A stretch of 64,000 nucleotides of DNA from Tetmemena sp. SeJ-2015 (lineage: Eukaryota; Ciliophora; Spirotrichea; Sporadotrichida; Oxytrichidae), in contig JAJKFJ010021887.1 of the NCBI GenBank assembly GCA_027382625.1, forward strand, positions 1-64,000, given 5' to 3'. Below, piece by piece: positions 32,770-43,341 of this stretch. The translations under genes were made by a program, and so were the position numbers. Numbering within the stretch: position 1 is the first letter of the stretch; the number at the start of each line of letters is the position of its first letter. Below the pieces are notes generated by a model. The model did not search any database, was not told where the DNA came from, and was given only the letters and a program-made list of their open reading frames with translations.

Positions 32770-35700
32770 TCAAAAGGCATCTTCGAAAACTCTATTGTAC
32801 TGCATAAGCTCATCTATCTTCTTTTTGGAACCACTTCTGTCTCTGGTATTGTTTGCTAATTATACGCTTTTGCCTTTAGAAGCAGCATTGATCTTGTCGT
32901 CATCCCTTGTAAGGTATGTATCGTAATTGTGGACGTTTCCTCCAGTCTGGAAGTTGAACAGCATCTCTGCGTTCTTGGCATTTTCCTTGGCTAACAAGTT
33001 GTACTTGACTAGCACCTCCTTGTACTTATTCTCAAGTAGTCCATACCTATCAGCTTCTCTCTTCAGATCTTCTCTGAGTTCTCGGTTTACCTCAATCAGT
33101 TTGCGAACAGTCTTCTCCTTCTCGTCTAAGTTCACTTCCTTCATCTCGTAAGAATGCACCTCCTAAGACAGTGCTTCTATCTTCTGCCTAAGCTGCTTCT
33201 CTGACTTGAGTTTGTCTTAGTGCTTATCTACACCTTCCAATTGCTTCTTAAGTGCATCCGACTCAGCCTTTTGCTTCTCAATCACTCTCTTTAATGACTC
33301 CACAAGCATAAAGATATATTTAATAAGCATCTCAAGCTCAGCTACTGACTTCGATGACTTTGAGCGGAGCTTGACAGTATCTTGCGCTTTCTTAGAGGAA
33401 CCTGGTTGTACTCCAGTTAAGTTTGAAAGAGTATTGGAGTTCTCCTCAATGTTCTTGACTTCCTCGGCTTCGTGGTTCTTTAGCACAGCCGAGTACTTTG
33501 AACTTGCTAGCTTGTATTACTCCAAGTCTGTAATCCTTAAATATCAATAAACACATAATCCTCTTTTGAAGTCTGGCATACTGTAAATCAAACGTTTCTT
33601 TTTGGAATCTGAGGTCAAGCAGTCTCTCCTCACACTTGAAGAGCTGCTCCTATAGATCATGCTCTCTATGCTCGGCTTCTTGTAATTCTTTCTCCAAGTC
33701 TAATATCTTCTTCTCTCTCCACAATTCACCCTCCTCTCTCTTCTCAGTTGTATCCGTTGGCTTTCCGATCAATCTATTTACTTGATAAATCAAGAAGCTA
33801 ATAGACAAGTACACTTAAAATTATTATAGGTTACTCCATGCGCTTGGCTTCATCCTGGAAGTGTCTGACTCTTTCTTGGAGTTTTTCATTCTCTCTGAAT
33901 AGCTTTCCTATTTCAGCCTTCAGCTCAACCTGAATATTTCTCTCTAACTTTGTATTCTCTTCCTATAGGTAGTAGATCTGGTCCTTAAGTTGGTGAGATT
34001 ACTCCACTTGAGCCATTGCAAGAGATTCCTCCTTGGCAGCCTTGGGTGGCTTTGCATTGAGATCAACCAGTCTAGCTTGCAAGCCATTCTTCTCCCTCTC
34101 TAGTTTGTTAGCAACTTCCTGCCAGTGCTTTGACTACTTCTCTGCTCCCTGTAATTCCTTCTTTGACTCTTCTATCTGCTGTTGCAAAGCAGCTAACTTA
34201 GTTTTAAACTTTTTCTCAGTCTCCCAATTTTAGAATGCATCTGACTGAGCTCCAGGTCTTTGCGGCTGCGTCTCCCTTCTTTGCTCCTTTTTGAGTGGAG
34301 AGGGCTGAGTAGTTAGCAGCAGGCTTAATACTTAGAGCTTTAAGCACCTTGTCAGTGAAAGTTTTCACATTCTTATGCAAACTAAATTTGGCTCTCCCCA
34401 GCAGAGAACAACATGTAAACTTTCCAATAATCCTCATTTTCAAAGCCTTGGCGAAAGTCTTCTTATCAAGTCGTCCGCTTCTCGTGGTGTCATACTTAAA
34501 ATAGAAGAATACATACTACTGAGTAAAGAATATAGAGTTATGTAACAGCAGTGAAAACCTTTTCAGTGAGTTTGTGCACACTCATTGTAACTCCAATTGA
34601 CTAGGGGCTTTTGGTAACGTATCTAAACAAGTGCTTCACACTATCCTCATTAAGATATTTCAATGCTCGAAATAACGAAAAATAATTTGCCTTCCTTCAC
34701 TTTTGCAATCAATTAGTCATAGGTTGGACCTCCTGAGCCTGCATTTCCTGTACTGAGCTTCATCTGTTAATTCATATTATTTAGAGTAACCTCAGATCTT
34801 TGTCTCTTAGTCACTTCAAGCTCCAGTTGGTCTCTTGCGCTCTTTAAAGACCTGGTTAACATAGAGCATATAATATATTTTAGGTTAGATCATCTTTCTC
34901 TAGCATCAACTTATTGACTTGCTCCTGGAAATTAAGCACCTTCTGTTTGCAATCCTTGAGTTCTTTCTCCATCGTATTTCTGCTTCCCTCTACCATTCTG
35001 ACTTTTGCTTCTAATTGACTCACCTTTGCAGTATACTCTTTCCTAACAAGATCCTCCTGTAGCTTCATCAAATTCTTGTCATTAGTTACTTGGTTATTCT
35101 CCACTCCATACTTAAGTAAGTCATCTCTCAGTTGGTCAATAGTCTTGGACAAGTTACCCATCATCACATCTTTCTTCTTCAATTCTAACTTTAGCTTTTC
35201 TAAATCCTTTGAGCGAGCCTTCAACTCTAGTTACTGCCTCTCTTGCCTTAACTCATGCTCTGCTTCGCCAAGTCTGTCTTGAGTGTCGGTTAACTTTTAC
35301 TGGAGGTAGTTTTTGTTCTTTTCTAAGCCCTTCAGCTCAATCTGCATTTGTCTTAAAAGTTCATCCTTCTCATCCAAGGCTTTAGAAAGTTCTTCTCTTG
35401 TCAATTAATCGTTGCGACGACCTCCAGCATAGCTCTGGTAGTTAGTGTTCTCAGATTGGATCACAATCTTCTAAAGTTTACTGAGAGTGGTGTTTGCTGC
35501 CATAGAGAGTTGATTGGAAAGACGAGCAATTTCTTATCCATCTTGCTCCCTCTGCTATTGCATTTGGATTTGCATCTTTCCAATGATTTCATCTTTTGAC
35601 TTAAGTTATTCATTCTTGTTGTTTAGCATCTCAAGTAGTTACAAATATAATGATGATCTCTTGAAGAGATTTAACCATTTGTGCTGCCGCATCTGCCATT

Positions 35701-36362
35701 TCTTTTGCCTCTCTTTCGTGCACCTCCTTCGACTTACCTCTTTGCTGTTCAAGGTATTCCTATACTTAAGGCTCTCCAAGATACTTAAACTACTTTCAAA
35801 TCTAAATAGAAATGACTATAAAAATTCTTAGATTTATCTCCTAGCTACCAAGACTCAAATTTCCTAATAAGACTATCCTTCTGTCTGATATCAGAAATTG
35901 CATCTTCAAGCTACTTCTCAAGGCGTTTGACTTTGCCCTCAAGCAGTTTAGGATCATTGGCCTATCTTTCTAAGCTTTCTTGCTTTTGAATGTACTCAGG
36001 CTTCTTATACATCTCTTCATCTGTGTAGGCGTGCTCAATTCCCATTGCAGATTTTTTACCACCTAGTACACCTGAAGTAAGAGCATCCAAGTTATCTCTA
36101 GGATTTTTGCTCCTGCCGCTCAGGGCTCCAGTGCCACCAAAGGCGCCTGTGCCTCCCATGCTACGCTGAGTTTCTGAACTTCCATTAAACGCACCTCCAA
36201 TATTGTCAAAGCGAGCAGCATAGAAGAACTTCTTCATTCTGTCGTTATCAGCCTTGCGGAATTCTTCTTCTCGCTTATGCATACGAGATTCCAACTCAGA
36301 AGATCTTTCTTCAAGCTTGCGAACGTTATCGTTTTACTGGCGAGAAGACGAGAGTATTAGTT
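32770..36362 (-). CDS. CEP290: CEP290-like gene, segment D (C-terminal half)
   Basis: Minus strand from pointer AACTAA (plus TTAGTT, 36357-36362) to TGA 32770-32772 (ending QYNRVFEDAF). Coiled coil with a Gly/Ser-rich break (GGTGAFGGTGAL, near 36150). The C-terminal part matches animal CEP290 well: SKSVAELEMLIKYIFMLVES with KRVIEKQ resembles SGKTIPELEKTIGLMKKVVE, and LIEVNRELREDLKREADRYG resembles IIAENERLRKELKKETDAAE. A weak EF-hand-like segment (KYDTTRSGRLDKKTF) lies near 34480. Several further interruptions (about 35650-35860, 34860, 34440-34700, 33790-33830, 33530) are introns, IESs or one-base slips that I did not resolve individually. The order of blocks inside D follows the protein. 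Confidence 0.7.
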
Positions 36363-36529
36363 CATAGATTGCTTGCAAAATTAAAAATAAAATTTAAAAT
36401 TTTAACATTTACTTCTCAACCTTTGCTTAGTGTCTCGTGTACTAAAGTTAGAGTCTTCTTTCAAGTGTTCAGGTATTATATATTGTGGCAGATTTGAATA
36501 TTTAAATTTAAAGCATAATTATATCTTTC

Positions 36530-36880
36530 AAAATTCAAATTTCTAATAAATATCCTTCTGTCTTTAGAAAATTGATTTAAGTATTCTCAAAGATGTTTAA
36601 ACTTTGCCCTTCGGCATTTAGATCTTAGCTATCTTCTAAGTCCTTTTTTAATGTCTCAGGCTTCTTATACAAACTTTCATCTGTTAGGCCTCTATTCCCA
36701 GCAATTTTTTACCATAGTATTAATAAAAATGGTTTTTCTAATTTTTGCTTTATCCAGTGAAAAAGCGAGTGCCTCCCATGTACGCTAGTTTCTGAATTCC
36801 CAAAAAGCCCAAATATTGTAAACACTTGCATAGAAGACCTTTTTCTGTTTGTTTTCAGCCTTAAGCAAAGGTTGAAATAA
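36530..36880 (-). pseudogene. Degenerate duplicate of the start of segment D
   Basis: Resembles 35862-36262 in the same orientation: shared landmarks include ATATCCTTCTGTC, a CTCAGGCTTCTTATAC block, GAGTGCCTCCCATG and GCATAGAAGA. It has many deletions and substitutions and no open frame. It sits just upstream (in minus-strand terms) of the true segment. It could be a decaying duplicate segment, as known from micronuclear genomes, or a badly called read merged into the assembly. Confidence 0.75.
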
Positions 36881-37254
36881 AATTTATTTTGGAAATTATG
36901 TTTTAAATTGGCAAGAACTATTGCGAATAGTTGTTCTCCTCTTTTAGATCTTAAATTGATAATGCTGCCCATAGAAATAATGAATAGAGGTTAATGAAGT
37001 ATTTATGATACGCTTCTACAACTCATGCATGCATTTACTAATTACATATTTGTTCTAGAATTTATAAAGAGCCGATAGAAGCTTTACTACTAATTCTTTC
37101 TATCTCTTAACTATCCTCCGCTGCTCTATCTATTTTAATTGCTATATATATCTTTGCTCTCAGTGCTCAGAATATCTTCTTGTCTGTGAAGGCTAGAATA
37201 GGCCCTCCTCCTGACTTCAGTGTTTTATTGTACACAAAGAAGAATGCTACTAGC
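36881..37254. other. Spacer
   Basis: A/T-rich 3' flank of the KDEL receptor gene. No coding frame or repeat was recognised beyond the end of the degenerate duplicate. Confidence 0.5.
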
Positions 37255-37905
37255 TCAAATTAAAGCATAAAGTTTAAATTTTTGATTTACTAGGAGACCA
37301 GTGTGAATAAGATCTGCTAGGATTAGGTACCAGAAGGTATCGTTATTAGATATCATAGCCACCCAGAAGAAAAATCTAACTGCTCTCGATCCTCCGAGGC
37401 AATACAAGTATGTGCTGGTGAGTCCTTCAGAATCTCTGTTTTGCCTGAGGTGTTGAAGTTGAGGAAGTAGGGCTACTGCCTCAAGGAATATAGTGAAAGA
37501 AACCAGCATCTACAAAGTAAAGAAGAAATCTCCCTTGGTGCCTGGATGGAAGATTAAACTGAGTATGAAGCAAATGCCTATTAAGACTGGATACTTGAGA
37601 TACTTTTCCTTCACACCCTTATAGATAGTATCCTTGTATTGATAGCATAGCATAATGATATAAGCGTGTAGCGCCACTGCCATTATGATTTCGATCATTG
37701 AGATTGTAAGTTTAGTTAACTGCGTGTCCCACATCCAAAATACTCTTGCAACTGCGGCCATCATTAGACATATCTGAGTGTCAATAGATACACCATACAT
37801 AGTCTTTTGCTTGTGCAGCTTGTAAATCATGATGCCATTGCCAATGTGCTCCACTAGGTAACCAGCCACAAACAGATAAAGCTGTATATCGATGCTACGT
37901 GCCAT
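37255..37905 (-). CDS. ERD2: ER lumen protein-retaining receptor (KDEL receptor, ERD2)
   Basis: Retrieves escaped ER-resident proteins bearing a C-terminal KDEL-type tetrapeptide from the Golgi by COPI transport. Uninterrupted 216-residue frame from ATG 37905 (MARSIDIQLYLFVAGY) to TGA 37255, with one in-frame TAG at 37510-37512 read as Gln. The family is usually about 212 residues. Seven hydrophobic segments are seen, along with the family marks GVSIDTQ in place of GISxKxQ, HPGTKGDFFFTLQMLVSF, and FLEAVALLPQLQHLRQNRDS, which matches the very conserved FLEAVAILPQL; also GGSRAVRFFFW. No intron or IES is present, unusual in this window. Confident identification. Confidence 0.95.
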
Positions 37906-38208
37906 TTTTAATAATTACTTCAGCTTTGATGCCGTCACAAATTATCAAATTCAGCAACTCCTCTTAAAAAGTTGAGAATTCAAGCAGATGTTTAGTTTCA
38001 ATATGTGGAACAAGGAAAATTGTTTATAGGAATATTATATATAAATTCAGTCCAGAGTACTCTCTCGATTGCGCTTTTTATTATCGATAGGTGAGTCCAG
38101 AGTTGGATAATTAAATATGCTTTTCGGTAGGTGTTTGGCTAAATTTGTTCCTTTAATCTTTGAGTAATAGGACTTTTAAGATCTTTTTCTTTTATAATTA
38201 GCGCTATC
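37906..38208. other. Spacer between KDEL receptor and next gene
   Basis: About 300 bp of A/T-rich sequence separating two diverging genes; it should hold both promoters. No motif was recognised. Confidence 0.5.
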
Positions 38209-38800
38209 ATGAAATTTAAAGTTCAGATTAAAAATGGAAAACTAATGAAATAAAGTGAAGAATATTTGAGAGTTTGTTCATATTTTCATGATCAGACTCT
38301 GCCCCTTGAATTTAGTTCTCTGGTATTTTAATGAGAGCGAATGGCTTAAGAATTGATTCACTTATTACAGACTGAGTAGACTGATACTTTGATTAGGGAT
38401 TTAAATGCGATCTGTGATTCATGTTAAGCAGATTATAAGCTTTACTGTGAGGATGGATTTGCTACAGCATAGAGAGAAGCCCACCACTTTAGTTAAGCGG
38501 CTAAACACCTGCAATTCTAGATTCTCTATGAGCTTCAAAAGGATATTAAGGACTATTTTAAACTGTGTTGAATTAAGCAGGCTACCTCTGCTGGCTTTCC
38601 GCATTTTACTTCAGAGCTTGAGAGTTTAGAGAAGGTGCCTACCTCTGAGTAGGATTATGAGAAATACTTTTCAAAGTCATAATCAATAATTAAAAATAAG
38701 TTTAATCTAAGGAAGAACACTCTAATAGTTAGTCTCACCAAGTCTTTTATTTTGGAGAGGAGAGGAGAAATCTTCCTACGCATATCTAATGGTATGTTTC
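38209..38800 (+). CDS. Small Cys/His-rich (B-box-like) protein, partial
   Basis: ATG 38209 (MKFKVQIKNGKLMKQ) opens a frame that meets an in-frame TGA at 38330-38332, then continues in the same frame as ERMAQELIHLLQTEQ. A Cys/His cluster follows (AICDSCQADYKLYCEDGF, then AHHFSQAAKHLQF) whose spacing recalls a B-box zinc finger, and then LYELQKDIKDYFKL. After a slip near 38575 it runs on as GFPHFTSELESLEKV up to about 38800. Either the TGA is a sequencing or assembly error, or translation starts at ATG 38341, which fits equally well. The end is not defined and the distal part overlaps the opposite-strand gene, so the rest may be elsewhere. Confidence 0.45.
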
Positions 38801-41130
38801 GGGGATATTTAATTGCTATCTTAACTATAAACTTTCTAATTTTCCTTGATCACCTTTGTGCTACCTCTATTTTATAGATTTACTTTGCCAAAACTTCCCT
38901 CTCTTAATTTAGCTTGATCATCTTGATTCCGAGAAGAATTCTTGTTTGTAAGGTCTCCTCTGTCATCTATACTAGAGGTTAATTTTTTATTAAGATTGAG
39001 AGAGCTATATTGAACTGTCATGATAGATTCCTTAAGTAACTCGCTATTCTTTCTACCCTTCATTTGTCCAAGCTTCTAGTTAAGAACTGGCGATTCACTC
39101 AATTAGTTTGCATTATTGATAAAAGTTAATTCATTTAAAGTGCTTATAGGCCCATAATCTCCTCCTTCACTATTTCCTTGTTCTTCATTAGTACCTTTCT
39201 TTATAATCTCAGTTTTAGTTTGTCCTATTTTTAACTTTTCAGTCTGCTTCTTACTTGGCTTTGAATATATGCTATTTCTAAATTGGGAGGTTCCTTTTGG
39301 GAAAGTTAGATTTTCCTGCGGTGCTTAGCCAACTGCCGCCATTTTTTCCTTATTGGTACCTGTTGCTGCTAAACTCTGCAAGTTACTATTGCCATTATTG
39401 ATGGAGTTAGTGGATCTCTTTATATTTGGTATCTTTATAGTAGTCCTATTGAACTTATTGTGGACCTTAAATTTGTTAGAAGGGTCGAGAATAATCTAAT
39501 TAGATTGCTTGAAAGCTAGCTAGATATCTAAATTGTTGGGGTATTACTGCTTATTCGTTGAATAATTGTTTCCCACATAATAGGATGTGTCGTTGTTAAA
39601 AGTACTTCCCTTGACATCTCTCATTACAGTAGAGGCCTTATAAACCCTGTGCTTTTTATTGCTGCTGTAAAGATTATTGATTCTTTCTTTGTCTTCTTGA
39701 CTAATACTTTTTCCTCGCTACTGGAGTGAATCTTTCACCTCAAAATCTGGGCTGTTCCACTTATTCTTCAAATTTTCTGAGCTTTCTTGTTGCTTAAGAT
39801 CGAAGTTGACGTAATCGTTAATAACTTTTCTATGCTCCTCTAAAGTTATAATAAGACATGTTGAAATCTTTTACGCAGCAATTGGTAGCTCTTTGGGACG
39901 AATGTCTGCTGTGTTTATGTCATTTAGAGCTTAAAAGTATAATAATTCTTGTTAGAATGCTCATTCTTGTCAAAGTTCGATTGCTGGCTCTTGTTTCTTA
40001 TACGCTTGATGTAAGACTCCTCAAGGCAGAATCTGGACTTCTTCTTAACTTTCTTTCGCTCTTTGGTATCATCCATATCTATCTTATTCACTATTTCCTT
40101 ATATATTGGGTTCTAAAGCGTTAACAATCAATAGAGACAAAGCTTACTTCATGGTTCATGAACTTAGAAAGGTTAGAGGCTTTAATGTTCTTTAAAAAAG
40201 TGGTGCTTGATTAATTACTCTCTGAGTGATGAGGTACGAAAGTTGAGTTTTCACCAAGACTCTAATATCTGCTTGCTCCCAGATTGAATACAATTGAACT
40301 ATTTCTTTATGCTTCATAATCAGATACATCAATTGTACTTTCAAAAAATCTTGTTGGCTTAAGTTACTTTGCCATCTCAGAGCTAGAATGCTAAGATCTG
40401 ACTGAACTTGGGACCACTCCCTAATTTTAGAAGGTTGAATTGATATGGTTGCTTTGAGCAAAGCTGACTCCAATTCCATAATCATTATTAGAGGTCTTAT
40501 TATTCTATATCATTGAATTTCTTTCGACTATAGAGGGCCTATTGCTTTTCAGGATTCCTGGTAGCTTCGATATGCTACTGTAAAGTTAATTTGTTGTGCT
40601 GTTTTCTTTAAGGTTAGCGATTAAACTCGGCTAATCGAAGCCATAAGGAACTTCTGCATCATTGATCTTAGTCTCTATATCTTGCGCTCTGCTCTTACTT
40701 CTCTTCTGCTTTTCTACTACATTTTCTATCGAGACTACTTTATCAGTGAGTGAGGGGTGCCACTTCGCTTAGTTTTATACTATCTCATCAGGCTGGCAAA
40801 GTTTGCCCAAGTAAGGTTTGGCTCTGAACTTGCGTTATCGATATCTTCTGGCATAAGAATCATTTTCATGTAGCCTTCTCTAAGCTCTCGAGCCTCTCTG
40901 CAGTTTCCTATCAGTTTTTCTAAGAGGTAGACTCGCTCATTTTTGTCTTCACTGACTGGCATTATGCTATAGGGAATATAAGATTTGTTGTTGGGGTTTT
41001 AGAATAAGTTAAGAGCTGCACTCTGGTTTATGAGACTCGTATTATTGAAAGTGGGGTTTATACTTTGATTGTTGAAATTTTGGGAAAGGATGAAACTGTT
41101 CTAATTTTGAACCACTGAGACGGAGGTCAT
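38683..41130 (-). CDS. Disordered Ser/Asn-rich protein, unrecognised
   Basis: Start ATG 41130 (MTSVSVVQNQNSF). A short helical region comes first (NERVYLLEKLIGNCREAREL; LTWANFASLMRQYKTK), then a long hydrophilic, low-complexity chain with conserved-looking patches such as DVSDYEAQRNSSIVF. It is open under the ciliate code with slips near 40755 and in 39300-40150. A clear C-terminal frame reaches about 38870 (AKLREGSFGKVNL) and stays open to TGA 38683-38685. Below about 38800 the opposite strand is also open, and I cannot say which is real. There is no known domain, so a scaffold or regulatory protein is only a guess. Confidence 0.5.
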
Positions 41131-41920
41131 TGGTATGTTCCCGAGAAGTGATTAAATAATAAGTGAGATAAATTTTTAAGTTTATGAAAATAATTTAGAT
41201 TAAAAAGTGATTGTTGATCATTAGAATCAGCTGAGTGTATGGAGTTAACGGGTAATTTAATGTGTCTTGAAACCTGTAGTGATGTTAAAAGAGTCTTGCA
41301 TTTTGAGAGAAGATTGTTCGATAATAACTTAGTTTTTAGTTTTTGATTAATTAAATGTGTTACTTGGATCAGCTAAATTAGCTTCACGAAATTTCTCTTT
41401 ATCCGAAGGTTAAATGTTTGCCTTTAACAAGTTTGCTTAGTCTTGATTATAGGATTTTCTTTAAACTTCATTATTTGGATTAAACGACTATTCTCTTTAA
41501 ATGCCTTCGTCTTCCCTCTTCTTATCTAAATTCAATTTAAATATATTGTAAATAATTTTAAAAGATATTTTTTAAAATTATATAAATAATAGAATTAAAA
41601 AAAATTAAAAAATATTGTGCTAAATATCAATTAAAAATAATGTTGAAGATATTATAAATTCCTTTAGTATTTTTAATTTTTTTACATTTTATATAATTAG
41701 CATTTTAGAATCATCTAAAATAGATTCACTCATCTGAATTAAACAACAAAATCTCTATAATCTTTGACAGCAAACATAATAAATTCAAAAGATTTTCAAA
41801 TTTTTTTAGATTAAAACAAGAAATCAATACTTATGTATAAATTCCTGTGCTAGCTTTAAGGAACATTTGAGTCTTGTGATAAGATCTAGTTAACTTGCTG
41901 TTCGACTTTATTGCTAAAAA
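41131..41920. other. A/T-rich intergenic region
   Basis: Nearly 800 bp with long A/T runs (densest at 41540-41720). No open frame or repeat was recognised. Confidence 0.6.
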
Positions 41921-42112
41921 TGACCAAGCCTGATTTGGTAGGAATGAATGAGGATGAAGACTGAGTGTGATCAGGGACCAATTGAGGTAGCGAATCAGAG
42001 TGCTTTTAATTTAATGATCTATGAGATTGGAATGCTTCTTTATTATCCTACTTCCTTTGGCCTTCTATATCACGATTAAAAATAATTTACAGTTAGCGCA
42101 TCCATTGTAGAT
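41921..42112 (+). CDS. Possible short coding fragment
   Basis: From ATG 41921 (MTKPDLVGMNEDED), after a two-base slip, the frame continues as GPIEVANQSAFNLMIYEIGM and stops at TGA near 42110. Composition is protein-like but the stretch is short. It may be a small gene, a fragment, or chance. Confidence 0.25.
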
Positions 42113-42354
42113 TATTCTTGAATTACAAACATTATTTATTCTAATACTCAAAATAGCAGCTCCTCTCCCCCAAATAATCCAAGGTATTTACTTTTTTAAT
42201 TTCATTTATCAAAACCATAAATATGAGCTCAAAGAGAGTGTTTTTTATTTTGAATTTCTTTAGAGTTGACGGACGAAATATTCTTCAAAGACAATTGGCT
42301 ATTTAATTTAACTAGTCAGATTATTTTTAAAATATAGATAGAAATTAGAGAGTA

Positions 42355-43098
42355 ATGGGTGGTTTTATCTCCAGAGGAAATTAAGTATAAACTGATATGC
42401 CAAAGCTTACTGCAAAGATTGGTAGACTGCCGCTCATATAAAAGGCAATAACCAATTAGCCAGCTGATTCAAGTGAACTAATAGCTCAAAGCAACGCTAT
42501 TGAACTGCATTCAGTTGTTAAGAAAAGACATCCCAGAGTTTACCTGAGTAACTAGGTGCTCAGGTAGAAATGGGAGGAGGGATCTCTCTATCAAGTTCCA
42601 ACTTACCAATTCAAGGATCGCAAGTGGTAAAAGTTTGACACTAGCTATTTTGAAAAAGACTTATCGTAGTCGAATAGTAGCTCCAACCAGGAAGTCTCTT
42701 TTATGCAGTTGGTTGATTGGAAGAAGCTATAATCAACTGTATACAATATTGCCAACAAAAGTGGCGCATCTACAGATTCTAAGAGAAAACTAAAAGTTAT
42801 GATAGAGTAAATTGCAATTAATATATAATAGTATGACATATAACGTGTGGTTCGAAGATCATTTCAAGGAGGAGAGATATCAAAATAAATTCATTATATG
42901 TTTGAAAGTATTTAAATAATTTGGCTGAGAATGGATATAGCGATATCTATCTAGAGTTTAATAAAGGAGTGGAGAGTGAAACTATGCTTCAATAGGGAGA
43001 TTTTGAACCTTGGAGACCAGACAAATTTGTTTGTCCTATTGATTAGAAAGGAATAACTCTGTCAGACATAGAGCAATATATATATTTTTAATAAGTTT
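42355..43098 (+). CDS. Putative N-myristoylated protein, unrecognised
   Basis: ATG 42355 gives MGGFISRGNQ; Gly at position 2 with Ser at position 6 fits an N-myristoylation signal, suggesting membrane association. A mostly polar protein of about 245 residues follows (KRHPRVYLSNQVLRQKWEEG; VPTYQFKDRKWQKFD; SFMQLVDWKKLQSTVYNIA). After a frame slip in an A/T run near 42910 it reads YSDIYLEFNKGVESETML and EPWRPDKFVCPIDQKGITLS, to TGA 43096-43098. I do not recognise the family. It is isolated by A/T-rich spacers, as expected for the precursor of one small macronuclear chromosome. Confidence 0.55.
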
Positions 43099-43341
43099 GA
43101 GATTTTTCTTATAATTTGAGTGATGTGCATACGCCTGAAAACCTAAGCTTAGCCCCATGTTGATGCACCCTGTGGCCCAACAAAAATATTCCATTTTATG
43201 ATTTAAAATTATATAATATTTTTAATTAAGGGTATTAAAATATTCTTGTTATGAAATTAACTTATAAGCTCCTTCAACAAAGTATAATAAGATCAAGTTT
43301 ATTTGAAAGAGTTTAGCCTACTTAAAAGATAAATATTTTCT

